From an uncultured Polaribacter sp. (GTDB lineage: Bacteria; Bacteroidota; Bacteroidia; Flavobacteriales; Flavobacteriaceae), in assembly GCF_947503855.1 (NCBI RefSeq), contig NZ_CANNFF010000003.1, positions 1 through 64,000 on the forward strand: a stretch of 64,000 nucleotides of DNA, in the 5' to 3' direction. Position 1 is the stretch's first letter. Each line of letters opens with the position of its first letter. The notes under the pieces are model-generated. The model worked only from the letters and a program-made list of their open reading frames with translations. It had not been told where the DNA came from and ran no database searches. Position numbers and translations under genes: made by a program. This document shows positions 35,153 through 44,600 of this stretch, in pieces.

Positions 35153-35812
35153 ATGTTTCTTGAAAATACGGTAAATTATACAGAACAATTTGGTTGGATA
35201 GAAGTAATTTGTGGTTCTATGTTTTCTGGTAAAACAGAAGAATTAATTAGACGTTTAAAAAGAGCGCAATTTGCCAAACAACGCGTAGAAATTTTTAAAC
35301 CTGCTTTAGATACACGTTATGATGAAGAAGAAGTGGTTTCTCACAATGACAATAGAATTAGATCTACACCTGTACCAGCTTCTTCTAACATTAGATTGTT
35401 AGCCAATGATGTAGATGTGGTTGGCATAGATGAAGCCCAGTTTTTTGATGATGAAATTGTAGCTGTTTGTAACGACTTAGCAAACCGAGGTATTCGTGTT
35501 ATTGTAGCTGGTTTAGATATGGATTTTAAAGGCAATCCTTTTGGCCCAATGCCTGCATTAATGGCAACAGCAGAATATGTTACAAAAGTACACGCAGTTT
35601 GTACACATACAGGTAATTTAGCTCATTATAGCTTTAGAAAAGCACAAAATAATGCTATTGTTATGTTGGGCGAAACCCAAGAATACGAACCTTTAAGCAG
35701 AGCTGCTTACTATAAAGCCTTACAAAAACAGCAAGAAAACAATCAACACAAAAAAAGTGATCAAAATAATTTAACAGACACAGATGCTTCCGAAATTACG
35801 GAACAGTTTTAA
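35153..35812 (+). CDS. tdk: Thymidine kinase (type II)
   Basis: Phosphorylates thymidine for dTMP salvage. The 219 residues show the type II pattern: P-loop [14 protein letters not shown] (about 21-34), [15 protein letters not shown], Walker B DEAQFFDD (about 93-100), and [23 protein letters not shown]. The structural zinc site of human and Clostridium-type TKs is not intact: the CxxC pair appears as [11 protein letters not shown], and the later Cys is Ser (EPLSR). Six bases before alr, so the two form one unit. A long polar tail follows residue 195. Confidence 0.93.
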   Translation: MFLENTVNYTEQFGWIEVICGSMFSGKTEELIRRLKRAQFAKQRVEIFKPALDTRYDEEEVVSHNDNRIRSTPVPASSNIRLLANDVDVVGIDEAQFFDDEIVAVCNDLANRGIRVIVAGLDMDFKGNPFGPMPALMATAEYVTKVHAVCTHTGNLAHYSFRKAQNNAIVMLGETQEYEPLSRAAYYKALQKQQENNQHKKSDQNNLTDTDASEITEQF

Positions 35813-35817
35813 GCCTT

Positions 35818-36918
35818 ATGAATAACCATGTTACTGTTTTAGAAATTGATGGAAATGCCCTATTGCACAACCTAAATTATTTTAAGAAAAAATTAAACGA
35901 AAAAACTAAAATTTTAGCAGTTGTTAAAGCCTTTGGTTATGGTAGTGATGGTGTTTTAGTTGCCAAATTTTTACAAGACAAAGTAGATTATTTTGCTGTT
36001 GCCTATACCCATGAAGGTATTGCTTTAAGAGAAGCTGGTGTAAAAACACCTATCTTAGTTTTACACCCTCAAATTTCAAATTTAGAGGCGATTACTCAAC
36101 ATCATTTAGAACCCAACTTATACAACTTTAAAATTTTTGAAGCTTTTTTACAGTTAGCAGAAAGTATTCCGTTAATGAATTACCCACTTCATATAAAGTT
36201 TAATACAGGTTTAAACAGATTAGGTTTTTGCCATACAGATATTGATAAAATAATTACCAAGTTAAAAAATACTAATCGTGTTAAAGTACAATCTCTATTT
36301 TCTCATTTAGCTGCTAGCGAAGATTTAGAAGAGAAAGATTTTACTGTAAATCAAATAAGTAATTTTACATATACAGCACAGCAGTTTTACAAGCTTTTAG
36401 GCTACAAACCTATGTTACACATTTTAAATACATCTGGGGTTGTAAACTTTGCAAAAGCACAGTTTGATATGGTTAGAATTGGCATTGGTTTATATGGTTT
36501 TGGTAATGGTGCTAAAGAAACTAATCAACTTAAAAATACACATAATTTAAAATCTATTATTTCTCAAATACACTTTATAGAACCTGGAGAAACTGTAGGA
36601 TATAACAGAGCTTTTGTTGCAAAAAACCCTACAAAAAGTGCTACAATACCTATTGGGCATGCAGATGGTTTGTCTAGAAAATTGGGAAATAAAAAAGGCT
36701 ATGTACTCATCAACAATAAAAAAGTAAAAATTATTGGTAATGTTTGTATGGATATGATTATGGTTGATGTTACCAAAATAGACTGTAAAGAAGGGGATGA
36801 AGTTATTGTTTTTAACAGTCAAAAGATGTTGCAAGATTTTACCACAGTTTCAGAAACTATTGTATATGAAACTTTAACAGCTATCTCTAATCGTGTTAAA
36901 AAAACATTAAAGAAATAA
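35818..36918 (+). CDS. alr: Alanine racemase
   Basis: PLP enzyme converting L- to D-alanine for peptidoglycan. The 366 residues contain the PLP lysine in ILAVVKAFGYG (Lys37, with Tyr41), HIKFNTGLNRLGF, NTSGVVNFAKAQFDMVRIGIGLYG, the second catalytic tyrosine in EPGETVGYNRAF (about residue 261), PIGHADGLSR, and the late VCMDMIMVDVT. Length is standard. It follows tdk closely (six-base gap), and mscL follows after 47 bases. Confidence 0.95.
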   Translation: MNNHVTVLEIDGNALLHNLNYFKKKLNEKTKILAVVKAFGYGSDGVLVAKFLQDKVDYFAVAYTHEGIALREAGVKTPILVLHPQISNLEAITQHHLEPNLYNFKIFEAFLQLAESIPLMNYPLHIKFNTGLNRLGFCHTDIDKIITKLKNTNRVKVQSLFSHLAASEDLEEKDFTVNQISNFTYTAQQFYKLLGYKPMLHILNTSGVVNFAKAQFDMVRIGIGLYGFGNGAKETNQLKNTHNLKSIISQIHFIEPGETVGYNRAFVAKNPTKSATIPIGHADGLSRKLGNKKGYVLINNKKVKIIGNVCMDMIMVDVTKIDCKEGDEVIVFNSQKMLQDFTTVSETIVYETLTAISNRVKKTLKK

Positions 36919-36965
36919 TTTTTTTCTATCTTAGTTAGCAAATTAACTAATTAAAAAACAATAAC

Positions 36966-37379
36966 ATGGGAGTACTAAAAGAGTTTAAAGACTTTGCAAT
37001 GAAGGGTAACCTTGTAGATATTGCAGTAGGTTTTGTTATGGGAGCAGCTTTTAAACAAGTTGTAACTTCTTTTACGGGAGGTATTGTCTCTCCACTAATT
37101 GGATTACTGTTTAATGCAGATTTTAAAAATTTAAAATGGATTATTAAAGATGGTATTGCTAACGATGCTGGTAATGTGGTTGGCGAAGTTGCTGTACTTT
37201 ATGGAGACTTTTTAACAAACGTTATCGATTTTATAATTGTTGCTTTTGTAATGTTTGTAATAGTTAAAGGTATTAACGCAACTAAAAAGAAAAAAGAGCC
37301 TGTACCAGAAGTACCAAAAGGACCTTCTCAAGAGGATTTATTAGCAGAAATTAGAGATTTGTTAGCAAAACAAAAGTAA
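36966..37379 (+). CDS. mscL: Large-conductance mechanosensitive channel
   Basis: Emergency release valve opened by membrane tension on osmotic downshock. The 137 residues begin with the amphipathic FKDFAMKGNLVDIAVGFVMGAAFKQVVTS, the first pore-lining helix, followed by a periplasmic loop and a second helix TNVIDFIIVAFVMFVIVKGI, and then a cytoplasmic bundle ending LAEIRDLLAKQK. It is of usual length. Probably co-transcribed with alr, but a short TTAGTTA hairpin (36931-36949) lies between. Confidence 0.95.
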   Translation: MGVLKEFKDFAMKGNLVDIAVGFVMGAAFKQVVTSFTGGIVSPLIGLLFNADFKNLKWIIKDGIANDAGNVVGEVAVLYGDFLTNVIDFIIVAFVMFVIVKGINATKKKKEPVPEVPKGPSQEDLLAEIRDLLAKQK

Positions 37380-37382
37380 TTT

Positions 37383-37913
37383 TTATTGGTTTAAAAAGGT
37401 TTGTAATTCAGTTTCTAAGGCTTTATAATCAAAAGATTGTTCGTAAAACTTACGTTTGTCTTTATTATAAATAATGGTTACAGGTATTGCTCCAGACCAA
37501 TTTTTATCAATATCTTTTATCCAGACATCTTCGTTAACATCATTTAACAAGACCACTTTAGATTGTAAGTTTTTCTGTTCTATAAACGGAATTAATTTCT
37601 TTTCCATTTGTTTTGGAAAGTCTAGACTCACCAATAAAACCTCTACATTTTTATCTGCATATTCTTTATTAATTTTTTCAAAATAGGGTAATTCTTTTAC
37701 ACAAGGTCCACACCAAGTTGCCCAAAAATTAACAACATAAATTTTGTTATCTTTTTTTTCTAAAAGCGGTTTTAACTCTTTATATGTATATGATTTTACT
37801 GAAGTTTTTTCAGCAATCTCCACCGTTTTTAGATCTTTATTGTTTACAGTTTCTTTTTTACAAGAAAGAAAACCAATCAACAAAAAAGACAATACATAAA
37901 CTTTATATTTCAT
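37383..37913 (-). CDS. TlpA-type thiol-disulfide oxidoreductase lipoprotein
   Basis: A 176-residue lipoprotein with lipobox LSC (Cys18) and a thioredoxin fold. The active site is WATWCGPC (about residues 64-71), later SLDFPKQMEKKLIPFI and the cis-Pro region GAIPVTIIYNKDKRKFYE (about 140-157). It acts outside the cytoplasm, probably reducing disulfides in apocytochromes or other exported proteins. It is convergent with mscL (three bases between stops) and stands upstream of nothing on its strand. A second TlpA-like gene is at 12.9 kb. Confidence 0.87.
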   Translation of the reverse strand: MKYKVYVLSFLLIGFLSCKKETVNNKDLKTVEIAEKTSVKSYTYKELKPLLEKKDNKIYVVNFWATWCGPCVKELPYFEKINKEYADKNVEVLLVSLDFPKQMEKKLIPFIEQKNLQSKVVLLNDVNEDVWIKDIDKNWSGAIPVTIIYNKDKRKFYEQSFDYKALETELQTFLNQ

Positions 37914-37963
37914 TTCATAAAAATATAAATAATTTAAATATAAAATTAATAATTAACTGATTA

Positions 37964-38746
37964 TTAACCAAATATGTCGTTTAGTATTTTTGCTAAACGA
38001 ATACCACCAACTTGCAATTGTCTTCTAGCTATACCTAAATAATCGTAAGAATATCTGTAACGTAAATTTTCACCCTCTTTTACAGATTTGTATAATTCCT
38101 TGGTAATTTCATGTACTTCATTTACCCATTCTATAACTGTACCTTTTTGAATTGCTTTTATCTGATTTTTTGATAAATCTTGTGCATTATTTGCCAATTC
38201 CACGTAGCTCATATTCCACTCTTCTATCATTTTGGTATCCCAGACTGCATGTAAATTTGTCCCTTTTCCAAACCATTGTACTTGTATAGTATTGCCTCCT
38301 TTATCTTCTCTTTGACCAATATGCATAGGTTGATGTAAATCTCCAACAAAATGAACCAATAACTTTAGAAAAAAAGCTTTGTCTTTATCTGTACTATTTT
38401 CATCTTTTAAAATGCTAATACATTTGTCAATACCTGTTACTAAATCTCCTTGCGGATTCTTTTCTGCTGTTGCATAGGTTTCATCCAAATCCATATTAAT
38501 ATAATGCCAAGGATAGTATTTACTGTAAGATTTATCTGATTTTATTTCGTCTGCATAGGTAGATACAAAAGCTAAACTTTCTCCTTTTAAAAGTTTGTCA
38601 ATTTTTCTTTTGGCTCTTCTTGTTAAATGTTTTTCTGCAATTTTACCAGTAACTCTATGTCCATTTTGACCCCAAAAAAAAGCTTCTTCGTTACTAGATT
38701 TAGAAATAAAAAAGAATGGTATCAGTAATAAAAGTTTAAATTTCAT
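37964..38746 (-). CDS. S1/P1 nuclease family protein
   Basis: Exported zinc-dependent nuclease of 260 aa. The signal peptide ends near FF, and the mature chain would start at Trp25 (WGQNGHRVTGKIAEKHL), the residue whose amino group binds zinc in P1 nuclease. Further ligands are visible in YPWHYINMD, LLVHFVGDLHQPMHIG and NLHAVWDTKMI. Such enzymes cleave single-stranded DNA and RNA and remove 3'-phosphates; in marine bacteria they probably feed on external nucleic acids for phosphate and nucleosides. Single gene. Confidence 0.93.
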   Translation of the reverse strand: MKFKLLLLIPFFFISKSSNEEAFFWGQNGHRVTGKIAEKHLTRRAKRKIDKLLKGESLAFVSTYADEIKSDKSYSKYYPWHYINMDLDETYATAEKNPQGDLVTGIDKCISILKDENSTDKDKAFFLKLLVHFVGDLHQPMHIGQREDKGGNTIQVQWFGKGTNLHAVWDTKMIEEWNMSYVELANNAQDLSKNQIKAIQKGTVIEWVNEVHEITKELYKSVKEGENLRYRYSYDYLGIARRQLQVGGIRLAKILNDIFG

Positions 38747-38801
38747 GAGAAGTAATTTAATTTGTTTTTTGCGAAGTTATAAAATTATTTGTCGAAAATA
38801 T

Positions 38802-38833
38802 TTGGAAATCAATAAAATAATTTAATATATTTG
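38802..38833 (+). promoter_or_regulatory. Promoter of the SPFH cassette
   Basis: TTG at 38802-38804 and TATATTTG at 38826-38833 with 21 bases between fit the Bacteroidetes -33/-7 pattern. The leader to ATG 38869 would be about 30 bases. Confidence 0.7.
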
Positions 38834-38868
38834 TGATATCAATTTAATATCATACTAAATTTTACATT

Positions 38869-39729
38869 ATGAAAGCAGAAAAAATTATTAAACTTGCCAA
38901 CGGCTATTTAATGTTGGCAATTGTATTTTTATTATTCTTTGGGGGTATAACCATGTCGTTCATCAAAGAAACACCAGCTTATATACCACTTGCTATTCTA
39001 GGTTTTATAGGCTTTTTTGGCTTTATTTTAGTAAACCCTAATACATCAAAAGTAATTTTATTATTTGGTAAATATGTAGGCACCATTAAAGAAAACGGCT
39101 TGTATTGGGCAAATCCTTTGTATAGAAAAAAAACCATTTCTTTAAGAGCAAGTAATTTTGATTCAGAAAGATTAAAAGTAAATGACAAATTAGGAAATCC
39201 AGTAATGATATCTACCATTTTGGTTTGGCGAGTTACAAACACGTATAAAGCTGCATTTGATGTAGATAATTATGAAAATTTTGTACGTGTACAAACAGAT
39301 GCTGCTGTTAGAAAGTTAGCAAGTATGTATCCTTATGATAATTTTGCAGACGAAGGCCATGATGAAGACATTACTTTACGATCTAGTGTAAATGAAGTTT
39401 CTGAAGCTTTAGAAAAAGAAATAGACGAACGCTTAACCATTGCTGGTATAGAAGTTTTAGAAGCAAGAATTGGCTATTTAGCTTATGCAAATGAAATTGC
39501 TTCTGCCATGTTAAAAAGACAGCAAGCAACTGCCATTGTAGCTGCAAGACATAAAATTGTACAAGGTGCAGTAGAAATGGTAGAAATGGCTTTAGAAGAA
39601 CTAAACAAAAAAGAAATTGTAGAGCTAGATGAAGAACGTAAAGCAGCAATGGTAAGCAACTTATTAGTTATTTTATGTGGTGACAAAGAAGCTTCACCTG
39701 TTGTAAATACGGGCACTTTAAGTCATTAA
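38869..39729 (+). CDS. SPFH/Band 7 domain membrane protein
   Basis: A 286-residue protein with two N-terminal transmembrane segments (about 12-32 and 38-56), followed by an SPFH/Band 7 domain (VILLFGKYVGTIKENGLYWANPL to about 230) of the stomatin-like kind. The C-terminal part has long amphipathic helices (LKRQQATAIVAARHKIVQGAV, VEMVEMALEELNKKEIVELDEERK) and a KAAMVSNLLVILCGDKEASPVVNTGTL tail. SPFH proteins scaffold membrane microdomains and bind proteases. First gene of a cassette followed by DUF4177, PH-like, hydrolase and RHH genes. Confidence 0.88.
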   Translation: MKAEKIIKLANGYLMLAIVFLLFFGGITMSFIKETPAYIPLAILGFIGFFGFILVNPNTSKVILLFGKYVGTIKENGLYWANPLYRKKTISLRASNFDSERLKVNDKLGNPVMISTILVWRVTNTYKAAFDVDNYENFVRVQTDAAVRKLASMYPYDNFADEGHDEDITLRSSVNEVSEALEKEIDERLTIAGIEVLEARIGYLAYANEIASAMLKRQQATAIVAARHKIVQGAVEMVEMALEELNKKEIVELDEERKAAMVSNLLVILCGDKEASPVVNTGTLSH

Positions 39730-39783
39730 TGGTTGTATGCAATATGCAAAAATGAATAATTTTAAAATCTGAAACGAAACAAA

Positions 39784-39942
39784 ATGAAAGAATATAAAGT
39801 AGTAACCTTAAAATTAGGGTTTAGAAATAGAATTCAAAATTTTGAAGATTTATTAAACCAATATGCAAGAGAAGGTTGGATTTTTAAAGAAGTACCAAGT
39901 GGATGGAATTCTGTAATTTTAGAAAGAGATAAAAACAGGTAA
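39784..39942 (+). CDS. DUF4177-like small protein
   Basis: A 52-residue cytoplasmic protein (MKEYKVVTLKLGFRNRIQNF, then DLLNQYAREGWIFKEVPSGW). The pattern of a short strand, a helix and a W-hydrophobic strand ending NSVILERDK matches DUF4177. It is too short to appear as a large ORF but lies in good spacing, 55 bases after the SPFH gene and two before the next, so it belongs to the cassette. Function unknown. Confidence 0.75.
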   Translation: MKEYKVVTLKLGFRNRIQNFEDLLNQYAREGWIFKEVPSGWNSVILERDKNR

Positions 39943-39944
39943 AA

Positions 39945-40433
39945 ATGAAAGTTTTTAAAGAAGAACAACGTTTTACCCAACTTTGGTTAATTGTTTTAAT
40001 GTCTGTGGGTTTATTTGTACCTATAGCTCTTATTTTTCAAGAGTACAGCAAAGAAAACTCATCTATTAGTAACAATGAACTAATAGGAAGTACTATTGCA
40101 ATTTTAGCTTCCGGTTTACTCATTTTTTTCTTTAAATTAAAAACAAGGATAGACGAAAAAGGGATTTATTATCAATTTTTTCCATTTCATTTTAAATACA
40201 AATTAATATTTTGGTATGAAATTGAAAATGCATTTGTAAGAACTTATGATGCTATTGGAGAATATGGTGGTTGGGGTTTAAAAGGCGGTTTCTTCTGGAG
40301 AAAATCCAAAGGAACTTGCATTAATGTTTCTGGTGATATTGGCATTCAATTAGAATTAAAAAATGGTAAAAAACTACTAATTGGTACTCAAAAAAAAGAG
40401 GAGGCTATTAGTGTTTTAAAAACGTATAAATAA
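39945..40433 (+). CDS. Two-helix membrane protein with PH-like domain
   Basis: A 162-residue protein with two transmembrane helices (about 11-31 and 46-65, with a short periplasmic loop) followed by a beta-rich domain like bacterial PH domains: KTRIDEKGIYYQFFPFHFKY, FWYEIENAFVRTYDAIGEYG and the final LELKNGKKLLIGTQKKEEAI. The GGWGLKGGFFW stretch (about 108-119) is typical of DUF6141-like proteins. It starts two bases after the DUF4177 stop, so it is part of the SPFH unit and may help place that protein in the membrane. Confidence 0.72.
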   Translation: MKVFKEEQRFTQLWLIVLMSVGLFVPIALIFQEYSKENSSISNNELIGSTIAILASGLLIFFFKLKTRIDEKGIYYQFFPFHFKYKLIFWYEIENAFVRTYDAIGEYGGWGLKGGFFWRKSKGTCINVSGDIGIQLELKNGKKLLIGTQKKEEAISVLKTYK

Positions 40434-40440
40434 AAAAAAG

Positions 40441-41364
40441 ATGAATAGAGTTTTTCTTTACTTTTTAATATACATTTTAGGAGTTACTATGGCAATTGCA
40501 CAAGTAAAGTCTGAAAACATCATTTTACAAAATGGCCAAATAGAATTACCTGGTACATTAACCCATACATCAGAAAAGCAACCTTTATTAATTTGGGTGC
40601 ATGGTTCTGGTAATATAGACAGAAATGGTAATCAGTTAGGCACACCTGTAAAAGCAAGCTACATTAAACAATTTAGAGATGCTGTTAATAAAGAAAATAT
40701 TGCCTTTTTTAGTTTTGATAAAAGAACTTCCAATAAAAAAAACAGCGCGTTTTTAAAAAACACTAAAATAACAGATTTTGTGTTAGATGTTCAAGAAGTT
40801 GTAAAACACTTTAAAAAAGACAAACGTTTTTCTAAAATTGTATTAATAGGTCATAGCCAAGGTTCTTTAATTGCAATGTTAGCTTCAAAAAATGTAGATA
40901 AATACATTTCAATTGCTGGTGCAGGAGAAACCATAGACAAAACCATCCTTAAACAATTAAACGCTAAAAACCCAACTTTAGGTAAAGCTGCAAAACAACA
41001 ATTTGACACCTTAAAAATCAAAGGAAAAATAGAAACAGTAAATCCTTTTTTGATAAGTATTTTTGCAAAACCCAACCAACCTTTTTTACTTTCGTGGATG
41101 CAATTAAATCCTACCAAAGAAATTAAAAAAGTTAAAAAGCCAACTTTAATAATTCAAGGCACCAAAGATTTACAAGTAAAAATTGAAGATGCAAAGGCTT
41201 TAAATGAGGCAAAACCAAACGCAAAATTGGTATTGATAGAAAACATGAATCATGTTTTAAAACAGATCACTAAAAACGAGGATAACTTAACTTCCTACTA
41301 TTCTAATACATTTTCCATTTCAGAAAAACTAATAGAAGTTGTCGTAAAATTTGTAAAACAATAA
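40441..41364 (+). CDS. Exported alpha/beta hydrolase
   Basis: A 307-residue serine hydrolase with a signal peptide (cleavage near MAIA). Core motifs are LLIWVHGSGNIDRNG near residue 50 (oxyanion region), ILIGHSQGSLIAM-type nucleophile elbow read as VLIGHSQGSLIAM (about residue 137-149), an acidic residue in TLIIQGTKDLQV (about 244), and His in NMNHVLKQ (about 275). It probably cleaves esters or peptides in the periplasm. It lies seven bases after the PH-like gene and ends two bases before the RHH gene. Confidence 0.85.
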   Translation: MNRVFLYFLIYILGVTMAIAQVKSENIILQNGQIELPGTLTHTSEKQPLLIWVHGSGNIDRNGNQLGTPVKASYIKQFRDAVNKENIAFFSFDKRTSNKKNSAFLKNTKITDFVLDVQEVVKHFKKDKRFSKIVLIGHSQGSLIAMLASKNVDKYISIAGAGETIDKTILKQLNAKNPTLGKAAKQQFDTLKIKGKIETVNPFLISIFAKPNQPFLLSWMQLNPTKEIKKVKKPTLIIQGTKDLQVKIEDAKALNEAKPNAKLVLIENMNHVLKQITKNEDNLTSYYSNTFSISEKLIEVVVKFVKQ

Positions 41365-41365
41365 A

Positions 41366-41530
41366 ATGGCAAATAAGAAAGCTTTCGCATTGCGAGTTAA
41401 TGAAGATATGTTAAAAGCCATAGAAAAATGGGCTGCAGATGAATTTCGTTCTACGAATGGTCAAATAGAATGGATGCTAATGCAAGCTTTAAAAGACGCA
41501 AATCGCGAACCTAAAAAGAAGGAGGAATAA
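41366..41530 (+). CDS. Arc-type ribbon-helix-helix DNA-binding protein
   Basis: A 54-residue protein: MANKKAFALRVNEDMLKAIE, KWAADEFRSTNGQIEWMLMQ, then a basic tail (ALKDANREPKKKEE). The N-terminal strand KAFALRV followed by two helices with the turn RSTNGQIEW is the Arc/MetJ ribbon-helix-helix fold. It begins one base after the hydrolase stop and precedes a terminator, so it is the last gene of the SPFH cassette. It may autoregulate the operon; this is inference. Confidence 0.82.
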   Translation: MANKKAFALRVNEDMLKAIEKWAADEFRSTNGQIEWMLMQALKDANREPKKKEE

Positions 41531-41572
41531 AAAAGGGGTTAAAACCTATTGTTAAAACAAAACTGTTAAAAT

Positions 41573-41601
41573 AAACGCTCAATTTTTATTGAGCGTTTTC
41601 T
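41573..41601 (+). terminator. Terminator of the SPFH cassette
   Basis: AAACGCTCAAT pairs with ATTGAGCGTTT around a TTTT loop (41573-41598) and ends in T. It closes the transcript 43 bases after the RHH stop. Confidence 0.85.
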
Positions 41602-41648
41602 ATTTTGTATCTTGTTCCCACTAATTCAATTAATTCAAACTTTACAAA

Positions 41649-44600
41649 ATGAAAAAACTATTCACACTACTTTTTTTAGCTTGCTCTACCCTACTCTTTT
41701 CTCAAGAGTTTTCTATGGATTTGGTAAAAAACATGAAACCAAGAAACATTGGTCCTGGAGGAATGTCTGGACGTGTAACTTCTATTGATGTTGTAGAATC
41801 TAACCCAGAAATTATTTACGTAGGAACTGCTTCTGGAGGAATTTGGAAATCTACATCTGGTGGGGTAAAATGGGAACCTATATTCGAAAAAGAATTAACA
41901 GCTTCTATTGGGGCAGTTGCTATTCAGCAATCCAACCCAAGTGTTGTTTGGGCAGCAACTGGAGAAGGGAATCCAAGAAATAGTTTAAATGGTGGTTTCG
42001 GAATTTACAAATCTTTAGACGCAGGTAAAACCTGGAAATCTATGGGTTTAGAAAAAACACGTCATATTCATAGAATTTTAATTCACCCTACAAATCCAGA
42101 TGTAGTGTATGTTGGTGCCATTGGTTCTCCTTGGGGAGAACACAAAGAACGTGGTGTTTATAAAACTATGGATGGTGGAAAAACTTGGAAACAAATTTTG
42201 TTTACCAATATAAAATCAGGAACTGGAGATTTAATTATGGATCCCAAAAATCCAAATAAAATAATTGCTGCCATGTGGGAACACAAACGTGATCCTTGGT
42301 TTTTTAAATCTGGTGGAGAAGGTAGTGGTTTATACATTACACATGATGGAGGAGAAAATTGGAAGAAAATTACCGAAAAAGAAGGTTTCCCAAAAGGTGA
42401 ATTAGGTAGAATTGGTGTGGCAATTGCGCCCAATAATACAAATATAATTTATGCGTTGGTAGAATCTAAAAAAAATGCCCTGTATAAAAGTGAAGATGGT
42501 GGTTTTAAATGGAAAAAAATAAACGACAAACCTGGTATTGGAAACCGTCCTTTTTACTACTCAGAAATTTATGTAGATACACAAAACGAAAATAGACTTT
42601 ACACTGTTTTTACCTATGTAAATGTTTCTGAAGATGGTGGTAAAAACTTTAAACAATTAATGCCTGCTTATGGCGTAAATAATGGTGTGCATCCAGATCA
42701 TCATGCTTGGTGGATACATCCAGCAAATGGTAAATTTATGATTGATGGAAATGATGGTGGTTTAAATATTACCAAAGATGGTGGTAAATCTTGGCGATTT
42801 ATTGGCAATATTCCTGTAGCACAATTTTATCACATTAATGTTGATAATGAATATCCTTACAATGTGTATGGAGGAATGCAAGACAATGGTTCTTGGAGAG
42901 GTCCTGCTTATGTGTGGAAAGCACAAGGAATTAGAAATTCTTATTGGCAAGAAATTTCTTTTGGTGATGGTTTTGATGTAGTTCCAGACAAAGACAATTC
43001 TAAATATGGATGGTCTATGAGCCAACAAGGTTCTGTAGTTCGTTACGATTATATTACAGGAAACAATTACTCTGTAAAACCAACTCATAAAGATCCAAAT
43101 ATCCAGTTGCGTTTTAATTGGAATGCTGCTATCAACATAGATCCTTTTGATAATAATACCTTATATTTTGGAAGTCAGTTTGTGCATAAATCAACAGATA
43201 AAGGGTTAACTTGGACCGTAATTTCTCCAGATTTATCTACCAATAACCCAGAAAAGTTAAAACAATCAGAAAGTGGTGGTTTAACTATGGATGCAACTGG
43301 TGCAGAAAATCATTGTACAGTTTTAGTAATAGAACCCTCTCTTTTGCAAAAAGATGTATTGTGGGCCGCAACAGATGATGGGCAAGTACACATCACCAAA
43401 AATGGCGGAGAAAACTGGACAAATGTTGCAAAAAACATTAAAGGTTTGCCAGAAAACAGCTGGATTACGCAAATTAAAGCCTCTAACAAAAATAAAGGTG
43501 AAGCTCTTTTAATTGCCAATGATTATAGACGTTTTAACTACACACCATATGCCTACAGAACTAAAAATTACGGTAAAACTTGGCAACGTATTGTAGATGA
43601 AAAAGATGTACAAAGTTACACCCTGTGTATTATAGAAGATCCAGAAAACGCAAACCTATTGTTCTTAGGTACAGATGATGGATTGTATATTTCTGTGGAT
43701 GCTGGAGGTAAATGGACAAAATGGACCAATGGTTTTCCAACAGTTCCTGTAAAAGACTTGGTAATACACCCAAGAGAACAAGATTTAGTAATTGGTACTT
43801 TTGGGAGAGCTGCTTGGGTTTTAGATGATATTCGCCCTTTAAGAGCTTTGGCAAATAAAAATGCTACTTCAAAAAAATTACAATTATTTGAACCACCTAC
43901 CGCATATCAAGCAGCCTACCAACAACCCACTGGTAGTAGGTTTGGCGCAGATGCAATATATCAAGGAGAAAACAAAAATGGTGGTGCTATGATTTCTTAT
44001 TTTGTTGATGTGCCTAAGGTTGATAAAAAAGCGAAAAAGAAGAAAAAAGAGGATGTAAAATACGACTCTATTAAACTAGAAATTTTTAATGACGCTACAC
44101 AAATTAGAACCTTAAAATTTAAAGCTCCTAAAGAAAGTGGTGTATACAAAATAACTTGGTATTTAAGAGAAAAAGGAGTTGCTAGAGCTTCTAGAAGAAT
44201 TAGAGAATCGAAAAGAGAACCTTCTGGAGTTCAAGTAAAACCAGGAACATACAGATTAAAAATGACTTTTGGTAACGAAGTTTCAGAACAAGATATTAAA
44301 GTTGAGTTTGACCCCCGTTTACAGATTTCTCAGGCAGCAATCAACCAAAAATATGCAGCTAGTAAAGAATTGGAAAAATACCAAGAAAAAATTGCTGCAG
44401 CTGTAAAACAATTAGTACAAAGTAAAAACACTGCAACTTCTATAAAAAGTGATTTATCTAAAAAAGACAAAAAGAAGTACAAATCAGAAATAAAAAAATC
44501 ATCAGAAATTATTAAAAAAATTGATGATTTAATTGCTAAATATTTAGGTTCTATTGACAAAAGGCAAGGCATTACCAGAAACCCAGAAATAACCGTAAAC

